Assembly (NCBI RefSeq): GCF_000307775.2
Contig: NZ_KK020677.1
Location: 266,482 to 330,481 of the forward strand
Reading direction: 5' to 3'
Length of the DNA stretch: 64,000 bases
From: Stutzerimonas stutzeri KOS6
GTDB taxonomy: Bacteria; Pseudomonadota; Gammaproteobacteria; Pseudomonadales; Pseudomonadaceae
Shown: one piece after another, positions 53,881-62,070 of the stretch
How the letters are laid out: the number at the start of each line of letters is the position of its first letter
How positions within the stretch are numbered: the first letter of the stretch is position 1
Program-made: the position numbers and the translations under genes
The notes under the pieces: generated by a model
What the model was told of the DNA's origin: nothing
Databases searched by the model: none
Seen by the model: only the letters and a program-made list of their open reading frames with translations

Positions 53881-54278
53881 CAACTGAGAGCCTTCAGTAG
53901 CTCGTCCTTGCGCATCTTCGAGCGGCCACGAATGTCGCGCTCGCGGGCCTTTTCCATGAGCTGGTCGCGAGTCATGTCGGCAAGGCTGGTGCTGGATGAG
54001 CCGGAGCTGCGTGCCGAGCCCTTGTTGGGTGATTTGCCCTCGCGCGCATCGGCGGCGCGATGGGCCGAGTCCTTGCGGTCTGCGCGCTTGGCGGTCTCGC
54101 TCTTGCTCTGGCCGGAACCGCCCTTGCGCTCGCCGCCACCGGATTGCTTGTTGACGGTGGCCCATGCGCGCGCCTCGGCCTCTTTCTCGGAAACGCCACG
54201 CTCCTCGTAGCTTTCCTCGATGTGCTCGGCCTTGCGCTGTTGCTTGTCGGTGTACTTGGATTTGTCTCCTTGCGGCAT
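53880..54278 (-). CDS. Basic low-complexity protein with C-terminal Rho-N/SAP-like motif
   Basis: A 132-aa hydrophilic protein. The N-terminal part (1-45) is helical and charged, KYTDKQQRKAEHIEESYEER, with an EAEARAWATVNK motif. The middle (46-95) is Ser/Gly/Lys-rich and disordered. The end has MTRDQLMEKARERDIRGRSKMRKDELLKALS, the helix-extended-helix of Rho N-terminal/SAP-like nucleic acid-binding modules. Homologues are often labelled plasmid stabilization protein, without evidence. A nucleic acid-binding role is inferred. Confidence 0.75.
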   Translation of the reverse strand: MPQGDKSKYTDKQQRKAEHIEESYEERGVSEKEAEARAWATVNKQSGGGERKGGSGQSKSETAKRADRKDSAHRAADAREGKSPNKGSARSSGSSSTSLADMTRDQLMEKARERDIRGRSKMRKDELLKALS

Positions 54279-54353
54279 CGTGGCATCCTCATTTGCAGAA
54301 TATTGGGGATATCTGTCAGGGAAACCGGCAGTGATCTGCCTCGGTTGGCGCTT

Positions 54354-54692
54354 CTAGCGCAGGTCGCGCTGGTTTTCCTCGAGTTGCGTGCAGGTCAGGA
54401 AACCCTGGCCGTCCACCCGTCCCGAAGCGTCGAAGCTGACGTAATAGGGCTGCTGCTTGCCGTCGCGATTGAGAATGTAGTCGTGGCACAGACCAGGCGC
54501 GCTCTTGCGTGCGCTGGCATTGGAGGGCTCACCGCCGATAGCCAGGACCTGCGCCTGGGACATGCCGGTCTCCACGTCACGAACCAGGGGCTCGTCGCGG
54601 AAGGTGATCCGGTCCACCGGGTTCTGCACGTTCCCCGAGCAGCCGATGAGCAGTACTGCGGGAACGATGGCGTAAATGGCGCGCTTGTACAT
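54354..54692 (-). CDS. osmE: OsmE-like outer membrane lipoprotein
   Basis: A 112-aa lipoprotein of the SmpA/OmlA (BamE-like) fold. The signal peptide ends with the lipobox LLIG-Cys18. The mature part has VRDVETGMSQAQVLAIGGEPS and a C-H-D-Y-I-L / F-D-A-S-G-R-V-D-G-Q-G-F-L-T-C pattern shared with E. coli OsmE, an osmotically inducible lipoprotein. The ATG follows GAGGAATTCCC. The two mature cysteines could form a disulfide. Confidence 0.8.
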   Translation of the reverse strand: MYKRAIYAIVPAVLLIGCSGNVQNPVDRITFRDEPLVRDVETGMSQAQVLAIGGEPSNASARKSAPGLCHDYILNRDGKQQPYYVSFDASGRVDGQGFLTCTQLEENQRDLR

Positions 54693-54894
54693 GGGAATTC
54701 CTCGTGACGGAGAGCCGTATCCTTATGGCCATAGGGTGGGTGACAAGGTTCAATGTGCGGCATGGCGACGCTATCAGCGGTCACGCGGTGTAATCTGCGG
54801 TTTGTGTGACGGCGCCTGATTGGCAACGAAGATGCGCCCGAGCGGGTCCGCGTGTTGCGCTTGATGCAACCTTCCAGTGGCTCGCGAGCGTGTG

Positions 54895-55410
54895 CTAATC
54901 CGAGCGGCCTGCCCGGCGTTTGTGCGCGGCACGCCGTGCAGTGTGCCGTTCCAGGCGAGGCATCAGAACGAAGATCGCCAGTGCCAGCAATGTGCCTAGC
55001 ACTGCGGTGGCGGCATGACCGAGGCCGGCCGCCACGCCGATAGCCGCGGTGAGCCAGATGCCGGCGGCGGTGGTCAGGCCCTTGACGTCCTCCGCAGAGC
55101 TGCCCTTGAGGATCGTCCCTGCGCCCAGAAACCCGATGCCGGTGACCAGCCCCTGGATAACCCGGGATATATCCTCGGGGGTCATGCCGGCCTGTACCGG
55201 TACCAAGACGAACAGGGCGGCACCGAGCGCGACCAGCATGTGCGTGCGCAGCCCTGCGGCCTTGCGCCTGCGCTCGCGTTCGTAGCCGAGCAGCCCGCCC
55301 AGGATCGACGCGATCAGCAGACGGCTGCTGACCCGTGTTGCGTCCTCAAGGTCGATGATGTCGGAAAACTCGGCGGCAACGGTGCTGGAGACTATCGTCC
55401 ACCACTCCAT
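54895..55410 (-). CDS. MgtC/SapB-family membrane protein
   Basis: A 171-aa membrane protein with about four transmembrane segments. The MgtC/SapB core is present: RLLIASILGGLLGYERERRRKAAGLRTHMLVALGAALFVLVP, then GIGFLGAGTILK and KGLTTAAGIWLTAAIGVAAGLG. It is the short form without the C-terminal soluble domain of Salmonella MgtC. Members affect Mg2+ limitation and virulence in some bacteria; the molecular function is unsettled. Confidence 0.85.
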   Translation of the reverse strand: MEWWTIVSSTVAAEFSDIIDLEDATRVSSRLLIASILGGLLGYERERRRKAAGLRTHMLVALGAALFVLVPVQAGMTPEDISRVIQGLVTGIGFLGAGTILKGSSAEDVKGLTTAAGIWLTAAIGVAAGLGHAATAVLGTLLALAIFVLMPRLERHTARRAAHKRRAGRSD

Positions 55411-55466
55411 GTTGCTTCTCCATACTGGATCGTTCAGTTTGGAGTCGCGGCGGCGGACAGGGTTCT

Positions 55467-56492
55467 CTAGTCGGAGACCCGGAAGCGCAGCATGCCGATC
55501 ATCTGCCCTGCTTCGGTAACGACGCGCACGCGCCAGCGGCCTGCCGGCTGCGCGGGAAAGTTGCGCTTGTGTGTCCAGGCTCGATAGCCCGCTTCACGAC
55601 CGCCGCTGATGTCCAGGGCGATTCGGTCGACTCGTCGACCGTTGTGCGTCCACTCGTGGTAGATCCGCTCCTTCAGGCCGCGTGGCGCGTTGATCGCCGT
55701 ATAGGCATACAGGCCGTTGCTCTTCAGCTCGGTGCTGGTCAGCTGTTTCAACCCCTTGCCCGGTTTGCGCTGGCTATCGTCCAGGCTCATGGTCACCGCG
55801 ACATCGGTCAGCCATAGCGTCGCCGGCGGCACCCAGGTTCGTCCCAGCCAGCCCGCGCCGCCGAGGGCGATGGCCAAGAGCACGATGCCCGGCACGGTGC
55901 GCCAGCTCAAGCGTGGGAACAGGCCGCTGAGACTGGGCAGCGCCAGCACCACGGCAACCACCAGCGCCAGCTGATAGCTCTGCGGCGTCGAAAGATGAAG
56001 GATGATCGGCAGTGCGGTCAGCAGTACGGCAAACAGGGTCAGGGCATGAAAGCCCAGATAGACCCAGCGTCGCGGCGCCAGCCATTTGTAATACAGCGGA
56101 TCGATCAGTGAAACCAGTGCCGCCATCCCGAGCAGGCCCGTGAACAGCGACTGGCCGCTGTTCCAGGTGGTGGTGATGGCAAAGAACGGGATGATGAAGA
56201 ACAGGCTTTCCTGATGCACCATCTGGGTCGCATAGCGCAGCAGCGGCGGTGGCACCTGCCAGCCGAACCAGCGTTCCAGGCTCCGGCGCAGGCTCGATTC
56301 CAGTACCAGCCAGAGCCAGCTGACCAGCATCACCAGTGCCACCACCTTGGCCAGGCCGGCATGCCGTTCCACCAATACGAAGCTGGCCACCCCTGAAACG
56401 AAGCCGAACAGCGCGACCGTTCCGGGGTAGCGGCGAATCAGCCGGCTGACGAGTTCGAACAGGCGTGATGTCAGGCGTTTGAAATGCATCAA
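55467..56492 (-). CDS. DUF5924/DUF2914-type membrane protein
   Basis: A 341-aa protein: about eight hydrophobic segments fill residues 20-225, followed by a soluble periplasmic-like C-terminal domain (about 230-341). That domain has SNGLYAYTAINAPRGLKERIYHEWTHNGRRVDRIALDISGGREAGYRAWTHKRNFP and W-V-VVTEAGQMIGMLRFRV. The C-terminal part matches the DUF2914 pattern. The function is unknown. It starts MMH, so 56489 is an alternative start. Confidence 0.75.
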   Translation of the reverse strand: MMHFKRLTSRLFELVSRLIRRYPGTVALFGFVSGVASFVLVERHAGLAKVVALVMLVSWLWLVLESSLRRSLERWFGWQVPPPLLRYATQMVHQESLFFIIPFFAITTTWNSGQSLFTGLLGMAALVSLIDPLYYKWLAPRRWVYLGFHALTLFAVLLTALPIILHLSTPQSYQLALVVAVVLALPSLSGLFPRLSWRTVPGIVLLAIALGGAGWLGRTWVPPATLWLTDVAVTMSLDDSQRKPGKGLKQLTSTELKSNGLYAYTAINAPRGLKERIYHEWTHNGRRVDRIALDISGGREAGYRAWTHKRNFPAQPAGRWRVRVVTEAGQMIGMLRFRVSD

Positions 56493-56720
56493 AATTCGAG
56501 TCCGGATACGACGTGCCGGGCAGCGGTATCGGGCCCTGCCGGGAAGTCGTGGCGCGTTGATGAGTGGAGGCAGCGTCGAGTTGCGCTGCCGCTGTTCGCT
56601 GCGGCATTCGACGCGCCCCTGGCCAGTGCCCGATTACCGGGGCGTGGCGCTGCCGCGATGGGCCGTGGACAGGTCATGCTGGATGTGACCGCCTGGTGCC
56701 GCAGCCATTCCCGCCAATGA

Positions 56721-57197
56721 TCAGGAACGCAGCGCAGACGCGATCGCTTCTTGCACATGCGCATATGACCTGGCCACACCCGCCGGCAAGCGAACCTGTG
56801 GCAGCCCGACGGTCTGGCATAGCCGATCCATGAAATCCTGGTCTGCTTCCGGTTCGTCCAGATTGATCACACAAATCGGCGTCAGCTCGACCTTGTCGCA
56901 CAGTACGAAATCGAAACGTGCCGCGGCAATCCGATTGGTGGCCTGGTACCAGTAGGCCCGCCGGGCGATGGCGGTGACTTCGACGACATCGGCAACGCTC
57001 ACTTTGGGCAGGATCAAATAACGCTCGCCAACGGCGCATTGCAGCATCTCGAGCAGTTCACGCTCAGCGGGTTGGAACAGGGGCGCCTTCAAGCGATAGG
57101 GATACTGCAGTGCCGGGTGATTGAGCTGGCGATTCTTGACGAAAAATACCAGTACGAAGCAGGCGAATGCTATCAGCGTCAGGGCGAGCCAGTTCAT
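56721..57197 (-). CDS. DUF2726-family membrane-anchored protein
   Basis: A 158-aa protein with an N-terminal transmembrane helix (about 3-21) and a DUF2726 domain. The domain shows LFQPAERELLEMLQCAVGERYLILPKVSVADVV, then RFDFVLCDKVELTPICVINLDE, a DFVLCD...I-LD pattern reminiscent of PD-(D/E)xK nucleases but without a clear catalytic Lys. The function is unknown. The 228-bp gap to the DUF5924 gene shows nothing I can support. Confidence 0.75.
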   Translation of the reverse strand: MNWLALTLIAFACFVLVFFVKNRQLNHPALQYPYRLKAPLFQPAERELLEMLQCAVGERYLILPKVSVADVVEVTAIARRAYWYQATNRIAAARFDFVLCDKVELTPICVINLDEPEADQDFMDRLCQTVGLPQVRLPAGVARSYAHVQEAIASALRS

Positions 57198-57319
57198 TTA
57201 TTTCTGTCTCGACATAGGGCGGCTGTAAGTCTTCTGGGCAGGTTCATTGCACGGCCTCCGGAGGCGGAAAGGTGCGCCTATCGTTGTGGAGTCCTGGTCG
57301 ATCATTTCGTTCGCAGGCT

Positions 57320-57354
57320 TTATCCACGTCAGCTGTGCACCGTCCTGTGGATAA
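57320..57354 (+). repeat. DnaA-box triad element, copy 1
   Basis: TTATCCACG (57320), TGTGCACCG (57334) and TGTGGATAA (57346). The third is a perfect DnaA box on the minus strand; the first matches 8 of 9. Same 0/14/26 geometry as copies 2-4. Confidence 0.6.
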
Positions 57355-57402
57355 GCGTTGGGTGGCTGGCTGCAGCGCAGGTGACACTGGGCTCAGACCG
57401 AC

Positions 57403-57593
57403 CTGATCAAAAAATGTCCGTTTCGCCGGTAAGCGCCTGAAAAACCTGCGTCCCGGCCCGCTCTGGTAGCAGGCGAGAGGCATGCCATTGCTTATCCACC
57501 GTGGCTGTGGATGCTCATGTGTATAACCTGGTAAAGCCGGGCTGCAAGCGGCGCGCTGCAAGGGCTGAAGTAAAAAGAACAATTTTTGATCAG
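57403..57593. repeat. 11-bp inverted repeat around DnaA-box copy 2
   Basis: CTGATCAAAAA (57403-57413) and TTTTTGATCAG (57583-57593) are perfect inverses 169 bp apart. They bracket triad copy 2. The rest of the 57198-57625 gap holds no gene. Confidence 0.5.
57492..57526 (+). repeat. DnaA-box triad element, copy 2
   Basis: TTATCCACC (57492), TGTGGATGC (57506), TGTGTATAA (57518). The third reads TTATACACA on the minus strand, a full match to TTWTNCACA. Offsets are 0, 14 and 26. Confidence 0.6.
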
Positions 57594-57625
57594 TCGGGGA
57601 TGAGGCAGCCAGGCTGAGTCGCGCA

Positions 57626-58213
57626 TCAGCTTGGAGCGCTCTTGGCCCAACGGCTCTGAACTGGCGGATTCCAGGCGTCGAGGAGCTCGATGAGGGTTTG
57701 TGGCTGATCGGCTCGTTGCAACATTTCGCGATGTTGGGGGCGTACGAAGCCTTCTTCGACGAGATGATCGAGGAAGTGACTGAGCTTGCTATAGAAGCGA
57801 TTGACGTCCAGCAGTCCGAGCGGCTTGGGATGGTAACCCAGCTGTCCCCAAGTCCAGACTTCGAACAGCTCCTCCAGCGTGCCCAGCCCGCCCGGCAGCG
57901 CAATGAAGGCATCTGCCAGCTCGGCCATGCGTGCTTTTCGCGCATGCATGCCATCGACTACCTCCAGTCGGGTCAGGCCTGTGTGGCCGACCTCTGCGTC
58001 CTTCAGGCTCTGCGGGATGATGCCGATGACCTCGCCGCCAGCGGCCATCGCGGCGTCTGCCACCACGCCCATGAGTCCTACCGCGCCGCCGCCATAGATC
58101 AGGCGAATGCCTTTGCTTGCCAGCACGCGGCCAAGATCCTGCGCGGCCTGTTCATACACGGGGTTGGCGCCGCGGCTGGCGCCGCAGAAAACGCAAATGG
58201 AACGCAGGGACAT
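57626..58213 (-). CDS. LOG-family cytokinin-riboside-5'-monophosphate phosphoribohydrolase-type protein
   Basis: A 195-aa Rossmann-fold protein (TIGR00730/LOG family) with [44 protein letters not shown] (89-96) and the nucleotide-binding/catalytic motif PGGLGTLEE (107-115). Members hydrolyse nucleoside monophosphates to free base and ribose-5-phosphate; the bacterial role is unclear. The start at 58213 gives the standard [12 protein letters not shown]-terminus. It is flanked on both sides by the DnaA-box triad elements. Confidence 0.88.
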   Translation of the reverse strand: MSLRSICVFCGASRGANPVYEQAAQDLGRVLASKGIRLIYGGGAVGLMGVVADAAMAAGGEVIGIIPQSLKDAEVGHTGLTRLEVVDGMHARKARMAELADAFIALPGGLGTLEELFEVWTWGQLGYHPKPLGLLDVNRFYSKLSHFLDHLVEEGFVRPQHREMLQRADQPQTLIELLDAWNPPVQSRWAKSAPS

Positions 58214-58277
58214 CGTTTGCTCCGCTCTATATGGGTGGACGCAAAGGTTACGCCGCGCGGCCCAAGCGGCCAAGGCA

Positions 58278-58355
58278 TCACCTGTCGTTCAGCGCGGCTC
58301 CGCTGGCAGAGGCGTAATTGGCGAACAGGCGCTCAAGCAGAATGCGGCTAGTCAT
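58278..58355 (-). CDS. Candidate 25-aa small ORF upstream of the LOG-family gene
   Basis: Minus-strand ATG at 58355 preceded by AAGGAG with 8 nt spacing (AAGGAGATCGACCG-ATG), the best ribosome-binding site in this intergenic region. It encodes [20 protein letters not shown] then ALNDR and ends TGA at 58278, 64 bp before the LOG-family start. It could be a leader peptide, a small protein or a gene remnant. No family was recognised. Confidence 0.35.
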   Translation of the reverse strand: MTSRILLERLFANYASASGAALNDR

Positions 58356-58458
58356 CGGTCGATCTCCTTCGACGTTGAGACGCTCATGCTAAGTCGGGCT
58401 GATGCATGTTGCCGTTAGATTTTGGGCATGCCTGCGATAGCGTGTTTCCATCCGCCTG

Positions 58459-58493
58459 TTATCCCCGGGATCTGTGCGTCGAGCTGTGGATAA
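58459..58493 (+). repeat. DnaA-box triad element, copy 3
   Basis: TTATCCCCG (58459), TGTGCGTCG (58473), TGTGGATAA (58485). The third is a perfect box on the minus strand; the first two are degenerate. Offsets are 0, 14 and 26. Confidence 0.55.
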
Positions 58494-58657
58494 GCTTTGG
58501 AACGTATGCTGTAGGCGAAGCGTGGCGAGGCTTCTGGAGGTGTGTTCGTTTTTTGTACAGCGCCCTCGGGTGTGGCCGCAGGCCGCATTGCAGCGAGGTC
58601 TGAACAGTGGTGGGTGGATCGGAATGGAGCGCAAGTGCTGCCGGCCAGTTGCTTCGG

Positions 58658-58692
58658 TTATCCACGAAAGCTGTGGAAAACTCTGTGACTAG
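58658..58692 (+). repeat. DnaA-box triad element, copy 4
   Basis: TTATCCACG (58658), TGTGGAAAA (58672), TGTGACTAG (58684). The second reads TTTTCCACA, a full match to TTWTNCACA. Offsets are again 0, 14 and 26. Between here and the next gene (58693-58908) I see no other supported feature. Confidence 0.55.
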
Positions 58693-58908
58693 TTTGGGTA
58701 CACAGTATCGCAGGCCTTGCCCGGTGCGGGCGCCATCTGCGTGAGCGAAAACTGCTCACCCGCAGCAGGGGCGCGGTCAGCGTCGGCCGTGCATCCCCGA
58801 GTCTTATGCCTGGGCATTCATTCATGGCGGGTTGGTTGTGGCCTGCCTGGGCCTAGTCGACACTCACTGACCAGACCCGACCCATAACAATCGCTGAAGG
58901 AGTTCTGC

Positions 58909-59820
58909 ATGACCGATGCCATCCGCTTCGAAGACAAGGTAGTGATCGTGACCGGTGCCGGCGGTGGGCTGGGGCGCGCCCACGCACTGGCGTTTGCTCG
59001 TCATGGCGCCAAGGTCGTGGTCAATGATCTGGGCGGCAGCGCTCAGGGCGAGGGCGCCAATAGCTCGGCCGCGGACCGCGTCGTCGAGGAAATCCGCCTG
59101 GCGGGTGGTCAGGCGGTTGCCAATCACGATTCGGTTACCGAGGGCGACAGGATCGTGCAGCAGGCGCTCGATACCTTCGGTCGCATCGATGTGGTGGTCA
59201 ATAACGCGGGCATCCTGCGCGACAAGACCTTCCACAAGATGGAAGACGCCGACTGGGATCTGGTCTATCGCGTGCATGTCGAGGGAGCCTACAAGGTGAC
59301 GCGTGCGGCCTGGCCGCACATGCGCGAGCAAAACTACGGTCGGGTGATCTTCACCGCGTCGACCTCCGGCATCTATGGCAATTTCGGGCAGTCGAACTAC
59401 GGCATGGCCAAGCTCGGGCTGTACGGGCTGACCCGCACCCTGGCTCTGGAAGGGCGCAAGAACAATGTGCTGGTCAATGCCATTGCGCCTACCGGTGGCA
59501 CGCGTATGACCGAGGGGCTGATCCCGCCGCAGGTGTTCGAGCAGCTCAAGCCGGAGCTGGTCAGTCCGCTGGTCGTCTACCTGGCCAGCGAGCAGTGCCA
59601 GGAAACCTCCGGTCTGTTCGAAGTCGGTGGCGGCTGGATGGGCAAGGTGCGCTGGGAGCGCAGCCTCGGCATGGGCTTCGACCCGAAGACAGGCTTCGAT
59701 GCCGAGGATGTCGCGGCTCATTGGCAGCAGATTTGCGATTTCGAGAACGCTGCGCACCCGGCAGACAACATCGAAGCGCTGAAGGAAATGATGGTCAACC
59801 TGCAGAAGTACGCCAACTGA
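58909..59820 (+). CDS. Short-chain dehydrogenase/reductase (HSD17B4-like hydroxyacyl dehydrogenase type)
   Basis: A 303-aa classical SDR: cofactor motif TGAGGGLG at 15-22, N99-N-A-G, catalytic Ser151/Ser153 region, Tyr164 and Lys168. The extended C-terminal half after LVNAIAPTGGTRMTEGL (GGGWMGKVRWERSLGMGFDP) resembles the dehydrogenase part of peroxisomal multifunctional enzyme type 2, which suggests a (3R)-hydroxyacyl-CoA substrate. GAAGGAG lies 8 nt before the ATG. It stands alone, convergent with the sulP gene. Confidence 0.82.
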   Translation: MTDAIRFEDKVVIVTGAGGGLGRAHALAFARHGAKVVVNDLGGSAQGEGANSSAADRVVEEIRLAGGQAVANHDSVTEGDRIVQQALDTFGRIDVVVNNAGILRDKTFHKMEDADWDLVYRVHVEGAYKVTRAAWPHMREQNYGRVIFTASTSGIYGNFGQSNYGMAKLGLYGLTRTLALEGRKNNVLVNAIAPTGGTRMTEGLIPPQVFEQLKPELVSPLVVYLASEQCQETSGLFEVGGGWMGKVRWERSLGMGFDPKTGFDAEDVAAHWQQICDFENAAHPADNIEALKEMMVNLQKYAN

Positions 59821-59859
59821 TCAGCTTAGGGCTGCTGCCGGCCCTGCCGGCAGAAGGCA

Positions 59860-61590
59860 TCAGGTCGACGCTGCTACAGACTGCGGCTGTAGCAGGCGCA
59901 ATGCTTTTTCCCGCGCCTGGCTGAGGTCGCGCACATACAGCAGGTGGCCTTGCAGGCGGTGAATGCCGGCGCGGCGCAGCTTCAGCCGCACCCGTGCATT
60001 GCTGCCGCTGAGGATCAGGGTAACGCCCAGCCTGCGATAGTCCACCAGTACATTCTCCAGTGCTGCCAGCGCGGTCATGTCCAGCATGGGGACCGCGCTG
60101 ATGTCTACGATCACTACCTTGACTTCCGGATTGAAGCGCCGCAACGCGCCCAGTGCCTTTTCTGCTGCACCGAAGAACAGGGGGCCACGAATGGCATAGG
60201 TGGCGACATGCTCGGGCATGTCCCGAAGCAGTTGCCGCTGATCCCGCGAAAGTGCCGTGGTGTCGGTCAGCTCGCTCATGCGCTTGATGAACAGGCCCGC
60301 CGCCAGCAGCAGACCGACACCCACCGCCAGCACCATATCGAACAGCACGGTCAGCACCAGGCAGGTCAGCAGCACCAGCACATCGCTGCGCGGCGCGATG
60401 CGCAGTACGTGCACGACGTGAGGCGCCTCGCTCATGTTCCAGGCCACCATCACCAGCAGCGCCGCCAGCGCGGCCATCGGCAGGTAGCTGAACAGCGGTG
60501 CCAGCCAGAGAATCGCGACCAGGACCACGCCGGCATGGATGATGGCGGCCAGCGGCGAGAACGCGCCGGCACGCACGTTGGTCGCGCTGCGGGCAATGGC
60601 GGCCGTCGCCGTGATTCCGCCGAACAGCGGGGCGACCAGGTTGCCCAGGCCCTGGCCGATCAGCTCGCCGTTGGGCTCGTGATTGCTGCCGGTCATGCCG
60701 TCGGCAACCACGGCGCAGAGCAGCGACTCGATGGCGCCGAGCATGGCGATGGCGAACGCCGGTGCCAGCAACTGGTGAAACAGCTCGTAGGACAGCTGCA
60801 GCGGCTGGCCGTCCGGGCCCGGCAGCAGCCATGGCCAGGCGAAGTCCGGCAGCAATGGCGGGATTCCCGGGTGCGTCGCGCCATCCAGCGTGTAGCTGAA
60901 GCGCTCTCCCAGCGTCGCCACCGGCAGTCCTGATGATTCCAGCAACAGCCCTGCCAGAGCGCCAATGGTCAGCGCCACCAGATGGCCCGGTATCTTCGGC
61001 ACCCAGCGTGGCCAGATGATCAGCACGGCCAGGCAGAGCGCGGCCACCAGCGCGTCGCCCAATTGCGTACTCGGGAGCGAGCTCAGCAGCAGGCCGATCT
61101 GGTCTACGTAATGCTGCGGCTGCTGCGAGAGCGTCAGTCCGAACAGATCCTTGATCTGCAGCGTGGCAATGACAATGCCGATGCCGGCAGTGAAGCCGAG
61201 GGTGACCGGGTAGGGGATGAAGGCGATGAGACGACCAGCGCGAAGCAGGCCCAGCGCAATCAGAATGAGGCCGGCGAGCATGGTGCACAGCAGCAGGCCG
61301 CCGAGGCCGAACTGTTGGGTGATCGGCAGCAGAATCACCACGAACGCAGCAGTCGGCCCGGAGACGTTGAAGCGTGATCCGCCGGTCAGAGCGATCAGGG
61401 GGGCTGCCACCAGCACGGTATACAGGCCATGTTGTGGCGCCACGCCCACCGCGATCGCCAGGGCCATCGCCAACGGGATGGCAATGATGCCCACGGTCAG
61501 CCCGGCACTGATGTCGCCACGCAGCGCGCGTGCTCCGTAACCCAGGCGCAGAGCCTGCCGCCATGCCGCGAACAGAGGGGGAAACTTCAT
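59860..61590 (-). CDS. SulP-family anion transporter with STAS domain
   Basis: A 576-aa inner-membrane transporter. The SulP transmembrane domain (about 20-430) has DISAGLTVGIIAIPLAMALA and LTGGSRFNVSGPTAAFVVI, then GNLVAPLFGGITATAAIARS. A cytoplasmic STAS domain follows (about 450-555; VKVVIVDISAVPMLDMTALAALENV). Substrates in this family include sulfate, bicarbonate and dicarboxylates; no substrate can be assigned. The carbonic anhydrase fusion seen in some relatives is absent. Confidence 0.88.
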   Translation of the reverse strand: MKFPPLFAAWRQALRLGYGARALRGDISAGLTVGIIAIPLAMALAIAVGVAPQHGLYTVLVAAPLIALTGGSRFNVSGPTAAFVVILLPITQQFGLGGLLLCTMLAGLILIALGLLRAGRLIAFIPYPVTLGFTAGIGIVIATLQIKDLFGLTLSQQPQHYVDQIGLLLSSLPSTQLGDALVAALCLAVLIIWPRWVPKIPGHLVALTIGALAGLLLESSGLPVATLGERFSYTLDGATHPGIPPLLPDFAWPWLLPGPDGQPLQLSYELFHQLLAPAFAIAMLGAIESLLCAVVADGMTGSNHEPNGELIGQGLGNLVAPLFGGITATAAIARSATNVRAGAFSPLAAIIHAGVVLVAILWLAPLFSYLPMAALAALLVMVAWNMSEAPHVVHVLRIAPRSDVLVLLTCLVLTVLFDMVLAVGVGLLLAAGLFIKRMSELTDTTALSRDQRQLLRDMPEHVATYAIRGPLFFGAAEKALGALRRFNPEVKVVIVDISAVPMLDMTALAALENVLVDYRRLGVTLILSGSNARVRLKLRRAGIHRLQGHLLYVRDLSQAREKALRLLQPQSVAAST

Positions 61591-61782
61591 GCCTGGGACG
61601 CTCCTTGTAGGCCTGGCGCGCCATTATAGGCGCTGGGGCATCTTCTTATTCGTGGCGAAGATCGCCCGGTATGCTGGCGCAGTGATGTACGACCTTGGTC
61701 GCAAGCCGCCCTGGCGCGTTGAGTGAGCCGCCTGCGAAGAGTAAACTGCCGCCCCCGTGAGACCCCGTGGACCGGAGGCGGC

Positions 61783-62070
61783 ATGCGTAAAGACAAGAAG
61801 CAGGTGATTGGCGACGAGATCGCGGATGAGTCTATCAAGCTGTTTCTCCAGCCTGAACCGGCTGACGATACGCCCAGTTCGCTGCACAAACTGATCAAGG
61901 CCTATCGGGGCCTGCGCATCGATGACTTCGAGCGCTTCCTCGGTTTCTTCGTGGCCGCTGGGTACGATCTGGACGCCCGGAATGCCAAGGGGCAAGACTT
62001 CATCGACCTGATCGCCGATCAGCGTCATGCGAGGCCATATATCGAACTGATCGAGGCCATGCGCGGCTGA
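61783..62070 (+). CDS. PA4642-family conserved small protein
   Basis: A 95-aa soluble protein beginning MRKDKKQVIGDEIADESIKL, with SLHKLIKAYRGLRIDDFERFLGFFVAAGYDLDARNAKGQDFIDLIADQR. It matches the pseudomonad PA4642 family, which stands next to mqo in P. aeruginosa as well. The function is unknown. GGAGG lies 6 nt before the ATG at 61783; the upstream in-frame ATG at 61723 lacks one. Confidence 0.75.
   Translation: MRKDKKQVIGDEIADESIKLFLQPEPADDTPSSLHKLIKAYRGLRIDDFERFLGFFVAAGYDLDARNAKGQDFIDLIADQRHARPYIELIEAMRG

Noticed and set aside
56493-56720. Plus-strand ORFs between the DUF5924 and DUF2726 genes
   Set aside because: Short, overlapping in several frames, without start signals or recognisable domains.
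58389-58634. An 81-codon minus-strand ORF between the LOG-family gene and the SDR gene
   Set aside because: Poor composition, no ribosome-binding site, no family resemblance, and it overlaps DnaA-box copy 3.
57198-58908. Chromosomal replication origin at the DnaA-like boxes
   Set aside because: None of dnaA, dnaN, recF, gyrB, rpmH or rnpA is present, and there is no long AT-rich region. I keep the cluster only as a candidate DnaA-binding locus.
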